From: Methanobacteriota archaeon
Lineage (GTDB): Archaea > Halobacteriota > Methanomicrobia > Methanomicrobiales > Methanomicrobiaceae
Length of the DNA: 64,000 nt
Assembly: GCA_016841665.1 (NCBI GenBank)
Contig: JAENYT010000001.1
Span: 286,226-350,225, forward strand
Direction: 5' to 3'
Shown: positions 35,499 to 44,506 of the stretch, in pieces
Numbering within the stretch: position 1 is the first letter of the stretch
How the letters are laid out: each line of letters begins with the position of its first letter
The notes under the pieces: generated by a model
What the model saw: the letters and a program-made list of their open reading frames with translations, nothing else
The model's database searches: none
What the model was told of the DNA's origin: nothing
Translations under genes and position numbers: made by a program

Positions 35499-36296
35499 AT
35501 GATTCGCATCATTCAAAAACCTACAGACACGCCGGATGACAATTCCACAGGCATGGTCGCCGCGGAGCTCACCCGAATGAAGGCACCGTGGCGCTACCTG
35601 GATCTGGCGTGCATCGATCCCTTCGCGAGGGATATCAGGGGAGAGCTGATCTGGGTATGCGGGATGCGGCAGGATCAGGCATCGTTTGAGCTGCTCAATA
35701 TTCTTGCCATGGAAAACAGGGTCGTCAATGCGCCCGATGCCATCGCCACCTGTGCGAGCAAGGCGAGGACGACGGGACTCCTGCTCAAAGCGGATGTCAC
35801 CACGCCCGACACCCTGTTCACCTCCTCGCGTTCAGCGGCAGCATCGTTCATCGAACGCCACGGCACGGTCGTCTACAAACCGCTGTACGGCTACGACGGA
35901 AACGGCATCTTTCCTCTCACCTCAGCCGAAGACCTCCCTGCCCCTCCCTATTATCTTCAGGAATATATCGAAAACGACCGTGATTACCGTGTCTTTGTCA
36001 TCGACGGGGAAGCGGTCGGGGCGATCGAGCGCCGTTCGGATGGGTTCGCCCATAACATCCACCAGGGCGGCTCAGGCCGGGCGGTGTCGATATCCCCGGA
36101 GATGGCAGAGATCGCCGGCGCCGCCGCATGCGCTATAGGGATCGATTATTGCGGTGTTGACCTCCTGATGCACGAGGGGAACTACACCGTCCTCGAAGTC
36201 AACGGCACCCCCAACTGGCACTGTATGGGTGTCCCCATCCCCCGGTTTGTTGCCCAATATCTCGTCGAGCAGGAGAGGGACTCCCGCGGTCGGTGA
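35499..36296 (+). CDS. mptN: Tetrahydromethanopterin:alpha-L-glutamate ligase (RimK-type ATP-grasp)
   Basis: 265 residues from the ATG at 35499 (GGGAG about five bases upstream). It would add the glutamate in the conversion of H4MPT to tetrahydrosarcinapterin-type cofactor. RimK-family ATP-grasp features: HGTVVYKPLYGYDGNGIFPL, YYLQEYIENDRDYRVFVIDG, and the metal-binding C-terminus DLLMHEGNYTVLEVNGTPNW. Assignment to MptN rather than another RimK ligase rests on overall resemblance and the methanogen setting. Confidence 0.75.
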   Translation: MIRIIQKPTDTPDDNSTGMVAAELTRMKAPWRYLDLACIDPFARDIRGELIWVCGMRQDQASFELLNILAMENRVVNAPDAIATCASKARTTGLLLKADVTTPDTLFTSSRSAAASFIERHGTVVYKPLYGYDGNGIFPLTSAEDLPAPPYYLQEYIENDRDYRVFVIDGEAVGAIERRSDGFAHNIHQGGSGRAVSISPEMAEIAGAAACAIGIDYCGVDLLMHEGNYTVLEVNGTPNWHCMGVPIPRFVAQYLVEQERDSRGR

Positions 36297-36406
36297 GGAG
36301 AGAAGGACGGGGGATAAAAATCCGCATATATGGTTCAGAAATCATAATTACGAAATTTTTCGTAGTTTTAGGTGGGTATTTATACCATTCTGCGCCATTT
36401 TTTGCC

Positions 36407-37288
36407 ATGCGATCAAGAACGCTCTGCATCCTCATGCTTCTGGGCGTGCTCATCTGTTCATGCGGATGTCTCTCCCTTCCCTCGGCAGGAGATTTGGATA
36501 TATTTGAGCCTGGTTATCAAAATGAGAAGAGCAGCGGTTCAGGGAGTACCCCCCTCCCTGCCGCCCGTGACCTGGCAGCAGTAGATGCACTATCAGAGGA
36601 CGGTTCTGCAACCGAGTCGAAGATTATCAAGACCGCATCGATCAATCTCGAAGTCTCTGATGTCGACGGGGTCATGGGGCAGCTCAAAGCCATCGGCGCG
36701 CAAAAGGGAGGATACGTCTCCTCCTCGAATGCGGGCGATCCCGCAAGTGGAAGTGCGTACGCCACGGTAATTCTTCGCATTCCTGCGGACGGGTTTGATT
36801 CGACCATGGATCAAATTCGGGCCCTCGGGTCGGTGCGAAGCCAGACGGTCAACGCCGAAGACGTGACCGAAGAGTATGTGGACCTGCAGGCCCGCCTCGA
36901 TGCACTGGAGCACCAGCACGAGCAGTACTCTCGCATCATGGAAAAAGCCGAGACGGTCGAGGATATCCTCCGCGTTCAGGTCGAGATTGAGCGAGTCCAG
37001 GTGGAAATTGAACGCATCACGGGCAGAATGCGCTACCTCGACAGCCGTATCGATCTGGCGACCATCACGGTGAGCCTCCGTGAACCCACACCGGTGGGCT
37101 CCGATGTCGGTCATGACTTCGCTGCGGTGTTCAATGCGGCTATCGAGGGCTTCCTCTTTACGATCGATGCGGTTATCATCCTGTTCTTCACGCTGCTCCC
37201 CCTGATCCTGGTCAGCGGAGGATTATATGGCGTCTACCGGTTGAGGAAACGAAAAAAGGCCGGGAAAAAAGAGCCGGGTGAACAATAA
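36407..37288 (+). CDS. DUF4349-type lipoprotein with C-terminal membrane segment
   Basis: 293 residues from the ATG at 36407; TATA-like TATTTATACC at 36377-36386 is about 25 bases upstream, so the transcript is nearly leaderless and the longer upstream frame is not used. The signal peptide ends in a Cys-containing lipobox (LICSCGC). The extracellular part has the DUF4349 pattern: IIKTASINLEVSDVDGVM, then a long coiled coil about 150-215 (EYVDLQARLDALEHQHEQYS). A transmembrane helix near the C-terminus is followed by a Lys/Arg-rich cytoplasmic tail. Function of the family is unknown. Confidence 0.85.
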   Translation: MRSRTLCILMLLGVLICSCGCLSLPSAGDLDIFEPGYQNEKSSGSGSTPLPAARDLAAVDALSEDGSATESKIIKTASINLEVSDVDGVMGQLKAIGAQKGGYVSSSNAGDPASGSAYATVILRIPADGFDSTMDQIRALGSVRSQTVNAEDVTEEYVDLQARLDALEHQHEQYSRIMEKAETVEDILRVQVEIERVQVEIERITGRMRYLDSRIDLATITVSLREPTPVGSDVGHDFAAVFNAAIEGFLFTIDAVIILFFTLLPLILVSGGLYGVYRLRKRKKAGKKEPGEQ

Positions 37289-37300
37289 GCACAATACTTT

Positions 37301-37585
37301 TTAATGAAGGTATTCTATCTCTTTCTGCGTTTTTTCGGCAAGTTCCTGCATTCTCGCCGCAGTTCTTGACGTAGCGGAGTATTCCACGCCGTTCATGCCC
37401 GTGGCAATATCTTTTCCCAGCACGAAGATGGCATGTTTGTGCTCCATTTTACTCTTGTGGATCTGTGTCGGTTCGACCTTGAGATCGTAATAATCGGAGA
37501 AGGATGCGTTTGCTTCGGTGCGCTCAAAAAAATCTTTAATTTCGGCCATGATCTGGTGCAGGGTAATCAGTTCTTCTTTGTGCAT
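37301..37585 (-). CDS. UPF0058 family protein
   Basis: 94 residues from the ATG at 37585 (MHKEELITLHQIMAEIKDFF), the normal start of this archaeal family. It has the conserved YYDLKVEPTQIHKSKMEHKH block and a C-terminal helix ending KTQKEIEYLH. Function unknown, widespread in Euryarchaeota. Convergent with the DUF4349 gene. Confidence 0.88.
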   Translation of the reverse strand: MHKEELITLHQIMAEIKDFFERTEANASFSDYYDLKVEPTQIHKSKMEHKHAIFVLGKDIATGMNGVEYSATSRTAARMQELAEKTQKEIEYLH

Positions 37586-37665
37586 ACAACCACTTCCGCG
37601 AATCACTTTGGATAATCACACTTTGCAGAAGTATGTATAAATATATTTCCACAAAAATTATTTAT

Positions 37666-38889
37666 TCAGGGTATTTTCAACAGCTTGACCGACACAGGCT
37701 TTTTTATAATACCTTTAAAGTCACGAGCCGCAACGTATTCAAATCCCTGCGCGGCCAGCAGATCGAGCTGGCGCTGGGTTACGGTCCCGTTGGTCACAAG
37801 ACCTGCCACTTCGTTCTCCAGCGCCTCGATCTCTCTGTCCAGATCCTCGATGCGGGCCTCCTTCACCACATCGTACTCGGGTGAGAGAAAACGGACCTTC
37901 GTGCTTCCTTTGATTGCGGCGGCATGTTCGGCAAGTGTTTTGGGCCGAGAAGGTCCGCCGGTCTCCCGTTCTTTTTCCTCCTCAGCTTTTTGTTTGATGT
38001 CTTCGCCGACCGGAACCGGGCGGAGAGCGCTTTTCTGGGTTTCATCTTTTCGTTTCCCCATATCGGCCTGCTGTTCGGCGACAAACTCCACCGGAACCTT
38101 GTTGCGGAGGGCCTTGATGATCTCTTTCCTGGTCATCTCTTCGACGCTTCGGCCGCGGGGACTGATTGCCACGTAATCGATATCCGCGACCTGGAGCAGT
38201 TCCGAGAGGATAAGATCGCCGCCGCGGTCGCCGTCGAGAAACGCGGTTGCCGTCTTGCTCTCGCAGAGGTCGATGATGGTCCTGGGAACCTTTGTGCCCT
38301 CCACCGCCACGGCGTTTTTGATCCCGAACCTGAGGAGATTGATCACATCCGCGCGCCCCTCCACCACAATGATGGCATCGGAATCGATCACGTTCGGTCC
38401 TGCCGGGAGTTTTTCCTCCCCCACCGTGCCTGCCTTTTCGATGCGGGAATACTCCCTGACAATATCGATCAGCTCGTTGGAATCGATCGTCCCCTCGTCA
38501 AATTGTTCGAGGAGGATCTCTTTCGCCCGATCGATGATCATTCGGCGTTTGGTGATGCGGATGTCTTCTATCTTCTCGATGGTGACCCTCGCATTGCAGG
38601 GACCGACACGGTCGATGGTCTCCAGCGATGCAGCGAGGATAGCCGTTTCCGCCTTGTCGAGGGAAGATGAAATCAGAATCTCGCCGCTGGTCTCCCCCTT
38701 TTTGCTCGCAATCTGTACATCAATCCTTCCTACCCTTCCTGTTCTCTGTAAATCACGCAGATCCAGGTCTTCGCCGAGTAATCCTTCGGTCTGGCCAAAT
38801 ATGGCCCCGATCACGTCGGATTTCTCGACCACCCCCTCTGCTTCAAGATACACGTGAATAAGATACTTCGTTGTTTCTGGTGAATACAA
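37666..38889 (-). CDS. dnaG: Archaeal DnaG primase-like protein
   Basis: 407 residues. The Toprim domain is central: IIVVEGRADVINLLRFGIKN, then TKVPRTIIDL and TATAFLDGDRGGDLIL with the acidic metal sites. The N-terminal half is the archaeal-specific region and the C-terminal 130 residues are charged. Archaeal DnaG is known as an exosome subunit that recruits the exosome to poly(A) RNA, and has some primase activity. The start is a TTG at 38889, supported by GGAGG nine bases upstream and by MYSPETTKYLIHVYLEAEG, the family N-terminus. Confidence 0.93.
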   Translation of the reverse strand: MYSPETTKYLIHVYLEAEGVVEKSDVIGAIFGQTEGLLGEDLDLRDLQRTGRVGRIDVQIASKKGETSGEILISSSLDKAETAILAASLETIDRVGPCNARVTIEKIEDIRITKRRMIIDRAKEILLEQFDEGTIDSNELIDIVREYSRIEKAGTVGEEKLPAGPNVIDSDAIIVVEGRADVINLLRFGIKNAVAVEGTKVPRTIIDLCESKTATAFLDGDRGGDLILSELLQVADIDYVAISPRGRSVEEMTRKEIIKALRNKVPVEFVAEQQADMGKRKDETQKSALRPVPVGEDIKQKAEEEKERETGGPSRPKTLAEHAAAIKGSTKVRFLSPEYDVVKEARIEDLDREIEALENEVAGLVTNGTVTQRQLDLLAAQGFEYVAARDFKGIIKKPVSVKLLKIP

Positions 38890-39110
38890 TAATCATCGCC
38901 TCCGGATTCCACCGATCTTGGGCGGTGGGGAATGCAAAGCATGATAAACCTGAACATAGGTCAGATGTCTATAGATGCTAAAATTATTTAAATCGATTCA
39001 TCACTTTGCGCCGCAAAAAATCCGCATTGTAGGTTTTTTTTGAAAAAAGGACTTTTCAGGGCAATACGGGCGGTGGACGGCACAGTGTTGTACACCCCTG
39101 TAGTACGGGG

Positions 39111-39437
39111 CTACGGGGCATTCGCGGATTCGAACGCTGGGGCAATCCGTGCGATCACCTCATCCTTTGTCAACCCATCCACCCTGACACGCTTCTGTGT
39201 TGAGGTGGCGCCGCTGATGATGGAAACGTCTGATTTGGGGACGCCGAGCACGGACGCAACTGTCGCCTGTATCGCTATATTTGCCCTGCCTTCAACCGGG
39301 GGCGCCCGTATCTGGCACGAGATGCTCTTTCGCCACTCGTTGTATCCGGCAGGAAACCGGTCTTTCCTGGCCCCCGCACTCACATCAAGTGAAATTATTG
39401 CGCCTTTTTTGTCCTCTTCTATGGCTTGTGCGAACAT
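39111..39437 (-). CDS. DUF167 (YggU-type) family protein
   Basis: 108 residues from the ATG at 39437, which has GGAG eight bases upstream. The DUF167 fold is visible in GAIISLDVSAGARKDRFPAG, the conserved PPVEGRANIAIQATVASVLG and SDVSIISGATSTQKRVRV. Function is unknown. The 221 bases between this gene and dnaG contain only AT-rich promoter-like DNA. Confidence 0.85.
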   Translation of the reverse strand: MFAQAIEEDKKGAIISLDVSAGARKDRFPAGYNEWRKSISCQIRAPPVEGRANIAIQATVASVLGVPKSDVSIISGATSTQKRVRVDGLTKDEVIARIAPAFESANAP

Positions 39438-39622
39438 GGCGATCTCCGGACGGCAAACATTACATGAAAAGGAAGGGTGTCGCCCGGCATTAACAAACAT
39501 GGATCACGTGTGGCTGGCGCCGTTCTTCACCTGTTTTTACCCATTGCCGGGCGTCGCCTGTCGCACAACTGGGTTGTCCCGAAGTTCATATCCAGGCATA
39601 TGCCAATCGATCACCCGGGGAC

Positions 39623-40915
39623 CTATAGATGTGCTGTATCGGCATGTACATAGGTGTCCCCTGAGCATATATATCCATGGCCTGGCAGCCATGCGCCCCT
39701 CCTGGCGGCGTATTCTTCTTTTTGAAAGGCGATATTCCCGCCGATGAACACGATAACAGGGAACGCGGCGTCCATGCCCTCATACGGTGTCCACCCTGCC
39801 TTGCTGTGCAGGTGTTCGGCCTTGATCGGCGAGGCCTCTTTTGGATAGAGTGCAAAATCCGCACGGCATCCTTTCCGGAAACCGGGTGCGCTGATGCCGA
39901 GGATCCTCGCCGGTGCATAGACCGTCTTTTCAAGCAGGGATTCAAGGGTGATGGTGCCCCTGTATGCCTCCGCAACCAGGAGCGGCATCATGGTCTCGAC
40001 ACCGGGAATCCCTGGAGGTGCAGCGGAATAGTCCCCTGATTTCTCTGCGAGGGTGTGGGGTGCATGGTCGGATGCAATCACATCGATGGAATCCCAGTGT
40101 GACCAGAGGCTTTTGCGTTCATGTTCGGTGCGCAGCGGCGGGTTGACCTTTCCCCGCGCATCAGTGGGCCCGAACCGCTCCCGGGAGAGAAAGAGGTGGT
40201 GAGGGGTCACTTCCACGCTTCCCCGTGCGGCATCGATTGATGCGGTGGAGGAGAGGTGGCAGAAGTGAAGGGAAAGGCTCTGCGGCCGCATCGCGCCGAT
40301 TTTCTCCACCATCTTCCGCTCTCCTGAAGCAGGGCGAAGGGTGTCGTGTGCGGAGAGGCTGTCATCGTCGCCGGGGAGAATTTCCTCTGCATGGACGGTC
40401 ATCGGTGCGCCAAGTGCGGCGATGCGATCCATGAGACTGCGGAGGTCCTCCATGGCCACGGCATCGCCGTAACTCGAGGGCGAGGCGAAGGTCTCCCCGA
40501 ACGCAAGCGCTCCCGCCTTCCACAGTTCCTCGAGATCGGCAGCGGGGGTGACCGCGGCGTTCACCCCGAAGTTGCAGAGGCATGCCGATGCGGCCTCCCG
40601 CACCCTTGCTGCGAACACACCTGCGGTGGTGAGGGGCGGGACGGTATTCGGCTGGTCGACCACCGTGGTGACCCCTCCCGCAAGGGCGCTCATGCTTCCT
40701 GTACGCCAGTCCTCCTTGTACGCCTGCTTCCCTCCCCGCATATGGACGTGCATATCGACAGCACCGGGAAGACAGAGAAGACCTGTGCAGTCGACGGTCT
40801 CCTCCACCATCATCCCCGCGCCCACGTGGACGACCCTTCCTTCGGCGATGAGGATATCCGCCCTCCTCCCTCCCGGGAGCAGCGCGCCTTTCAGCAGGAG
40901 TTCGCGTTTCTGCAC
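39623..40915 (-). CDS. pyrC: Dihydroorotase
   Basis: 430 residues from a GTG at 40915. It cyclises carbamoyl aspartate to dihydroorotate in pyrimidine synthesis. Amidohydrolase metal sites are VDMHVHMRGG, HFCHLSST and VIASDHAPHTLAEKSGDY. Other family motifs are VTTVVDQPNTVPP and the C-terminal GFRKGCRADFALYP. The last 30 residues (KEEYAARRGAWLPGHGYICS) are also typical of class-I archaeal dihydroorotases. Confidence 0.94.
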   Translation of the reverse strand: MQKRELLLKGALLPGGRRADILIAEGRVVHVGAGMMVEETVDCTGLLCLPGAVDMHVHMRGGKQAYKEDWRTGSMSALAGGVTTVVDQPNTVPPLTTAGVFAARVREAASACLCNFGVNAAVTPAADLEELWKAGALAFGETFASPSSYGDAVAMEDLRSLMDRIAALGAPMTVHAEEILPGDDDSLSAHDTLRPASGERKMVEKIGAMRPQSLSLHFCHLSSTASIDAARGSVEVTPHHLFLSRERFGPTDARGKVNPPLRTEHERKSLWSHWDSIDVIASDHAPHTLAEKSGDYSAAPPGIPGVETMMPLLVAEAYRGTITLESLLEKTVYAPARILGISAPGFRKGCRADFALYPKEASPIKAEHLHSKAGWTPYEGMDAAFPVIVFIGGNIAFQKEEYAARRGAWLPGHGYICSGDTYVHADTAHL

Positions 40916-40983
40916 ACTCCATCCCTTCCCGTCTGACTCTCCTGCATGCTTGTCTCCTCCGGCACATAACTGCGTTTCATCTG

Positions 40984-41886
40984 TTATACTCTGATCTCGT
41001 CCTTTTTCACATAATAAACTTCAACAAAATGATGCGGATGGTACCTGAGTTTTGCTTCCCGGAGGCCGGCGACGCCGAGATCCGATTCCCTGTTGATATA
41101 ACGGGCCTCATCAAAGAGTGTCTTTGCGGTTTCCTGGTTGATGCCCTTGTAGATCCCCGGGCAGTCGGGGAGCGCCTTTTCGAAATGCACCACGGCCGTG
41201 TCCTGGTCGAGTATCTCGTATATCGCCATCGCAGAAACCTGTCCATCCACCCTGAGGAGCAGCCCCGAGAGGTCCAATGCAAAAAAATGGTCCATGGCAA
41301 ACATGACCGCCCCTTTTTCATATCCAAGAATCGGATTTTCATCGCATCCCTTCCATATACACCATTTTTCGAGAAACTCATTCACTTCCTCGAGGTTGTC
41401 CGCGGTAATCGCCTCAACTTCATAGAGGCAGTTGCTCCTGAATCGGTTCAGGTGCCGGCGGATGGAGAGATATTTTTTTCCCGAGAGGGCGGCAAGGTCG
41501 GCTGTGGTATACACGTAATCGAAGAAGTCCCTGTCCGGATAGGTGGTGACGGAGGGGAAGCGCCGCTCAAACATCTCCCTCGACTTCTCGCCAAACAGGT
41601 AGAATGCATTCTCTCCTCCCTCTCTAGCGGCAAGGATGAGCACGCGTTTGAGAATGTCATGGTGTCTGGGGCCTGCCAGAATGCGAAACGAGGTCTCTTT
41701 GTTGATTGTGGTGGCGATGACCGGGGTCCTTTCCACAATGGCGTAATGATAGTGGGCGTAGTGGTTCCAGCACACCATATTGGTGAACGTATTGTCGCTG
41801 TGCACCGGAGGGTGCTTCAATTGCATGCTCCGGAAGATATCCCTGTCCTGGAGTGAAACCGGTTGAAAATCATCGAGATGCAGCAT
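40984..41886 (-). CDS. DUF2156 (phosphatidylglycerol lysyltransferase C-domain-like) protein
   Basis: 300 residues from the ATG at 41886 (one-base overlap with the acetyltransferase stop). Two GNAT-like folds are expected: DNTFTNMVCWNHYAHYHYAI begins the first, SIRRHLNRFRSNCLYEVEAI lies between, and DQDTAVVHFEKALPDCPGIY and KGINQETAKTLFDEARYINR in the second form the acyl-donor and lysine sites. Relatives transfer aminoacyl groups to lipids or peptides. Substrate here unknown. Coupled to the upstream GNAT gene. Confidence 0.8.
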   Translation of the reverse strand: MLHLDDFQPVSLQDRDIFRSMQLKHPPVHSDNTFTNMVCWNHYAHYHYAIVERTPVIATTINKETSFRILAGPRHHDILKRVLILAAREGGENAFYLFGEKSREMFERRFPSVTTYPDRDFFDYVYTTADLAALSGKKYLSIRRHLNRFRSNCLYEVEAITADNLEEVNEFLEKWCIWKGCDENPILGYEKGAVMFAMDHFFALDLSGLLLRVDGQVSAMAIYEILDQDTAVVHFEKALPDCPGIYKGINQETAKTLFDEARYINRESDLGVAGLREAKLRYHPHHFVEVYYVKKDEIRV

Positions 41887-42335
41887 CAGTGCCTCCCTTT
41901 CGCGTAGAGGAGGGGTACATAGCCTTCCATCGGTGCAAACCCTGCGCCCCGGTAAAATCCGTCTGTACCGGGCTCGGCGATGCAGCCGATCCATCCCATA
42001 CCCGCAGCAAGGCACTCGTCGACAATCCTGTCAAGAATACGTTTGCCGATGTTTTCCCCTCGCATCGACGAGCGCACGACGAGATCCTGGATATAGGCGT
42101 CTGAAACTCCGTCCGAGATCACCCGCCCCATCCCGATCGCCTTCCCCGTCGTGCTCTCGATGGCGACCACAAAGAGAAAGCTCCCCTCGATGAGCCTGTT
42201 GAGATGGGCGGGATCCCAATCTTCGTTCCACCAGCCCCCTTCCCGGTAGAGATCGGCGATATCCTCCACGTCCCACGAACTGATACTCAGGATGCGTACG
42301 TTGTCCCCCTCTTCCGCTCGGTTGTTCGGCTGCAT
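41886..42335 (-). CDS. GNAT-family N-acetyltransferase
   Basis: 149 residues from the ATG at 42335; in-frame ATGs exist upstream at 42359 and 42404. The acetyl-CoA-binding region is DLVVRSSMRGENIGKRILDR (R/Q-x2-G-x-G/A loop) followed by IGCIAEPGTDGFYRGAGF, the typical motif A/B of GNAT enzymes. It is translationally coupled to the DUF2156 gene. Substrate unknown. Confidence 0.78.
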   Translation of the reverse strand: MQPNNRAEEGDNVRILSISSWDVEDIADLYREGGWWNEDWDPAHLNRLIEGSFLFVVAIESTTGKAIGMGRVISDGVSDAYIQDLVVRSSMRGENIGKRILDRIVDECLAAGMGWIGCIAEPGTDGFYRGAGFAPMEGYVPLLYAKGRH

Positions 42336-42477
42336 GGTTCGACGGGCTAGATTAGACATGCAGCATGATATATCTGCATGCTCTGTCCGCGACTTCTCCC
42401 CCATTCATAGGGCAGCGATGAATGCCCTCTCCGGGGCATCCCGACGTAAAAAAAGAATATACGGTATTTTTTGTCGT

Positions 42478-43473
42478 TCAGCAGACCCTGGGGACCGGAT
42501 CGCCCATCGGCGCCTCAATAAACCGTTCGCCGCCGATCTCCGTCTCCATGATCACCTGGCCATCGTCGGTCACCGTCCCGACGATCACCGCATCCCTCCC
42601 GTAGGGATGCGACCGCAATGCGTTGAGCACCGATTCCGCATCTTCTGCGGCGACTCCTATGATGACCTTGCCCTCGTTTGCCACCTCGAGGGGATCGATG
42701 CCCAGCATTTCCGAGGCGCTCTTCACGCTTCTTCTGATGGGGAAGTCTTCCTCGCTGATCCGCACGCCCACACGGCTTTTATGTGCCATCTCGTTTATGG
42801 CATTGGCAAACCCGCCGCGTGTGGGGTCCTTCATTGCATGGATCTCGCCTGAGCCCAGCGCCCTCTCGATCATCGGCCAGAGCGGGGCGACATCGGAGGA
42901 GATCTGCTCGCCGAGGTCGAACCCCTCCCGGTAACACATGATCGCCATGCCGTGGTCCCCTATTGTCCCGCTGACAATGATCGCATCGCCGACCTGGAGC
43001 CCGTTGTCCCTGACAGGCCGTTCCGCAATGCCGATCCCGGCGGTATTGATCGCGATCTGATCCAGTGCACCGCGTTCGAGCACTTTGGTGTCGCCGGTGA
43101 CCAGCGATGCTCCGCACTCGCCCAGCGCCTCATCCATCGAGCGGACAATCCGCTCCAGCGCGGATATCTCGAATCCCTCTTCGAGGATCATGCCGCACGA
43201 AAGGGCTATTGGGCGCCCGCCCATCACGCTCAGGTCATTGATTGTCCCGCATACCGCCAGGCGACCGATATCGCCTCCGGGAAAGAATATCGGCTGGACG
43301 ACGTGGGAATCTGTCGTGAACACCAGATTTGTATCCCCGATCGGGATCACCGCGCCGTCGTCCAGCGATTCCAGTCCGATGCCCCCTGCGTTGTTGTGGG
43401 AGAATTTTGTCAGTGTCTGGAGAAGCTCACCCATCACTTCCCCGCCAGCTCCGTGCATCAGGTTAACTTTCAT
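42478..43473 (-). CDS. hypE: Hydrogenase maturation protein HypE
   Basis: 331 residues from the ATG at 43473 (MKVNLMHGAGGEVMGELLQT); a codon two positions upstream is also in frame. HypE dehydrates the thiocarboxamide on its C-terminal cysteine to thiocyanate, the CN donor of [NiFe] hydrogenase. The C-terminal PRVC is present with Cys as last residue (C331). The AIR-synthase-like domain has GMILEEGFEISALER and SLVTGDTKVLERGALDQI. The gene overlaps hypA by 11 bases. Confidence 0.95.
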   Translation of the reverse strand: MKVNLMHGAGGEVMGELLQTLTKFSHNNAGGIGLESLDDGAVIPIGDTNLVFTTDSHVVQPIFFPGGDIGRLAVCGTINDLSVMGGRPIALSCGMILEEGFEISALERIVRSMDEALGECGASLVTGDTKVLERGALDQIAINTAGIGIAERPVRDNGLQVGDAIIVSGTIGDHGMAIMCYREGFDLGEQISSDVAPLWPMIERALGSGEIHAMKDPTRGGFANAINEMAHKSRVGVRISEEDFPIRRSVKSASEMLGIDPLEVANEGKVIIGVAAEDAESVLNALRSHPYGRDAVIVGTVTDDGQVIMETEIGGERFIEAPMGDPVPRVC

Positions 43474-43810
43474 CGTCATCAACTTCGATCTCGATATTCG
43501 CAACGACAATCTCCCGGCCTTCGGTGATCTGGGGCATTCCCCCGCACTCAGGGCAGACAAAATGTTCGTATCCCTCATGCCCGCACGCACAGCGAACCCT
43601 CACGGCCACCTGCCGGTATTCGAGTATGGCGTTGTGAAACGCAGGGTCTTCCTCCTTGATCACATCGAAGAGAAATTTCACCTGTTCGGGGTTGACCATG
43701 GTCATTTCGCCGACATCGACGAAGATTTTCTTCACTTCGGTGGCATTGTGCTCTTCAGCCGCCCGTTTTGCCGTGGCATAAATATCGTAGGCGACACTGT
43801 ATTCGTGCAT
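43463..43810 (-). CDS. hypA: Hydrogenase nickel-insertion protein HypA
   Basis: 115 residues. It delivers nickel to the hydrogenase precursor with HypB. The nickel-binding N-terminal MHEYS (M1-H2-E3) is conserved, and the zinc site has CACGHEGYEHFVCPECGG, i.e. C-x-C and CxxC. The start overlaps the hypC stop as TAATG, the end overlaps hypE. Confidence 0.95.
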   Translation of the reverse strand: MHEYSVAYDIYATAKRAAEEHNATEVKKIFVDVGEMTMVNPEQVKFLFDVIKEEDPAFHNAILEYRQVAVRVRCACGHEGYEHFVCPECGGMPQITEGREIVVANIEIEVDDDES

Positions 43811-44034
43811 TACTCCTCCATTGCCGCGTAGACCTGCCTGAACAGTTCACGCGTCTCCAGTCCCTCTTTTCTGCTGAGTTTCTGGATGGCAAAGCCCACA
43901 TGGACGAGCACAAATTCCCCGACCTCGACATCGACGAGATCCAGGCGCACCTCCTGCTTGAGATCGCCGTAATCAACAACGCCGATGTTCCCTTCCTTTA
44001 TTTCCAGCACTTCCGCAGGTACTGCAATACACAT
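43810..44034 (-). CDS. hypC: Hydrogenase maturation chaperone HypC/HupF
   Basis: 74 residues from the ATG at 44034, chosen because HypC function requires cysteine at position 2 (MCIAVPAEVLEI); an in-frame ATG four codons upstream would give MKKPMC. HypC carries the Fe(CN)2CO group with HypD to hydrogenase large subunit. Leader of hypC-hypA-hypE; TATA-like CTATTTAATG read leftward lies at about 44075-44085. HypB, HypD and HypF are not in the window. Confidence 0.94.
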   Translation of the reverse strand: MCIAVPAEVLEIKEGNIGVVDYGDLKQEVRLDLVDVEVGEFVLVHVGFAIQKLSRKEGLETRELFRQVYAAMEE

Positions 44035-44200
44035 GGGTTTCTTCACCTGGTGTTACTAGTATTTCATGCCCGATGCATTAAATAGATTGATTGGATCAGT
44101 GAAATTCACGCGCTATGGCGTGATTTCACTCAGGGCAAAAATGAAATGGGATCTGAAATCTACATCTGGCGGGCTGCTCGAGAGCGATCGGGGATCGCGC

Positions 44201-44506
44201 TCAACGGTTCTGGCGGAGCTGGTGCAGCCTAATTATGCCGTTGCATGCATTGCAGACGTAGTATTCGGGTGTCCAGCACGAGCTGCACGCCCATCTGCCG
44301 CAAAGGACGCACTGCTTCAGCTCTGGGAGAGGGGCAGGGGTTGCGCAGAGTTCACAGGTATATCTGGAAAAGCTGCCCGGATCGCGGAGGGGGAAATCCC
44401 CCTGCGGGCGCAGGGGCGTGATCTCTTTTTTCAGCTGGGAAAAGAGGTCGTCCTCACCTCCCGATCCCGCATTTCTAATCGGCCTGAGATTCCGCTTCCA
44501 GAACAT
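44201..44506 (-). CDS. Four-CxxC zinc protein of the coiled-coil operon
   Basis: 101 residues, last gene of the six-gene operon; its start lies 32 bases inside the preceding gene. Four CxxC pairs, C51/C54, C66/C69, C74/C77 and C85/C88, form a cross-brace-type binuclear zinc module similar to RING/B-box/FYVE-like or treble-clef folds. The N-terminal 40 residues are basic (FWKRNLRPIRNAGSG). Could be a scaffold or ubiquitin-like-system relative; no family is recognised with confidence. Confidence 0.7.
   Translation of the reverse strand: MFWKRNLRPIRNAGSGGEDDLFSQLKKEITPLRPQGDFPLRDPGSFSRYTCELCATPAPLPELKQCVLCGRWACSSCWTPEYYVCNACNGIIRLHQLRQNR

Noticed and set aside
41029-41856. 275-codon plus-strand frame opposite the DUF2156 gene
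   Set aside because: Antisense of a supported gene; no coherent hydrophobic core or motifs.
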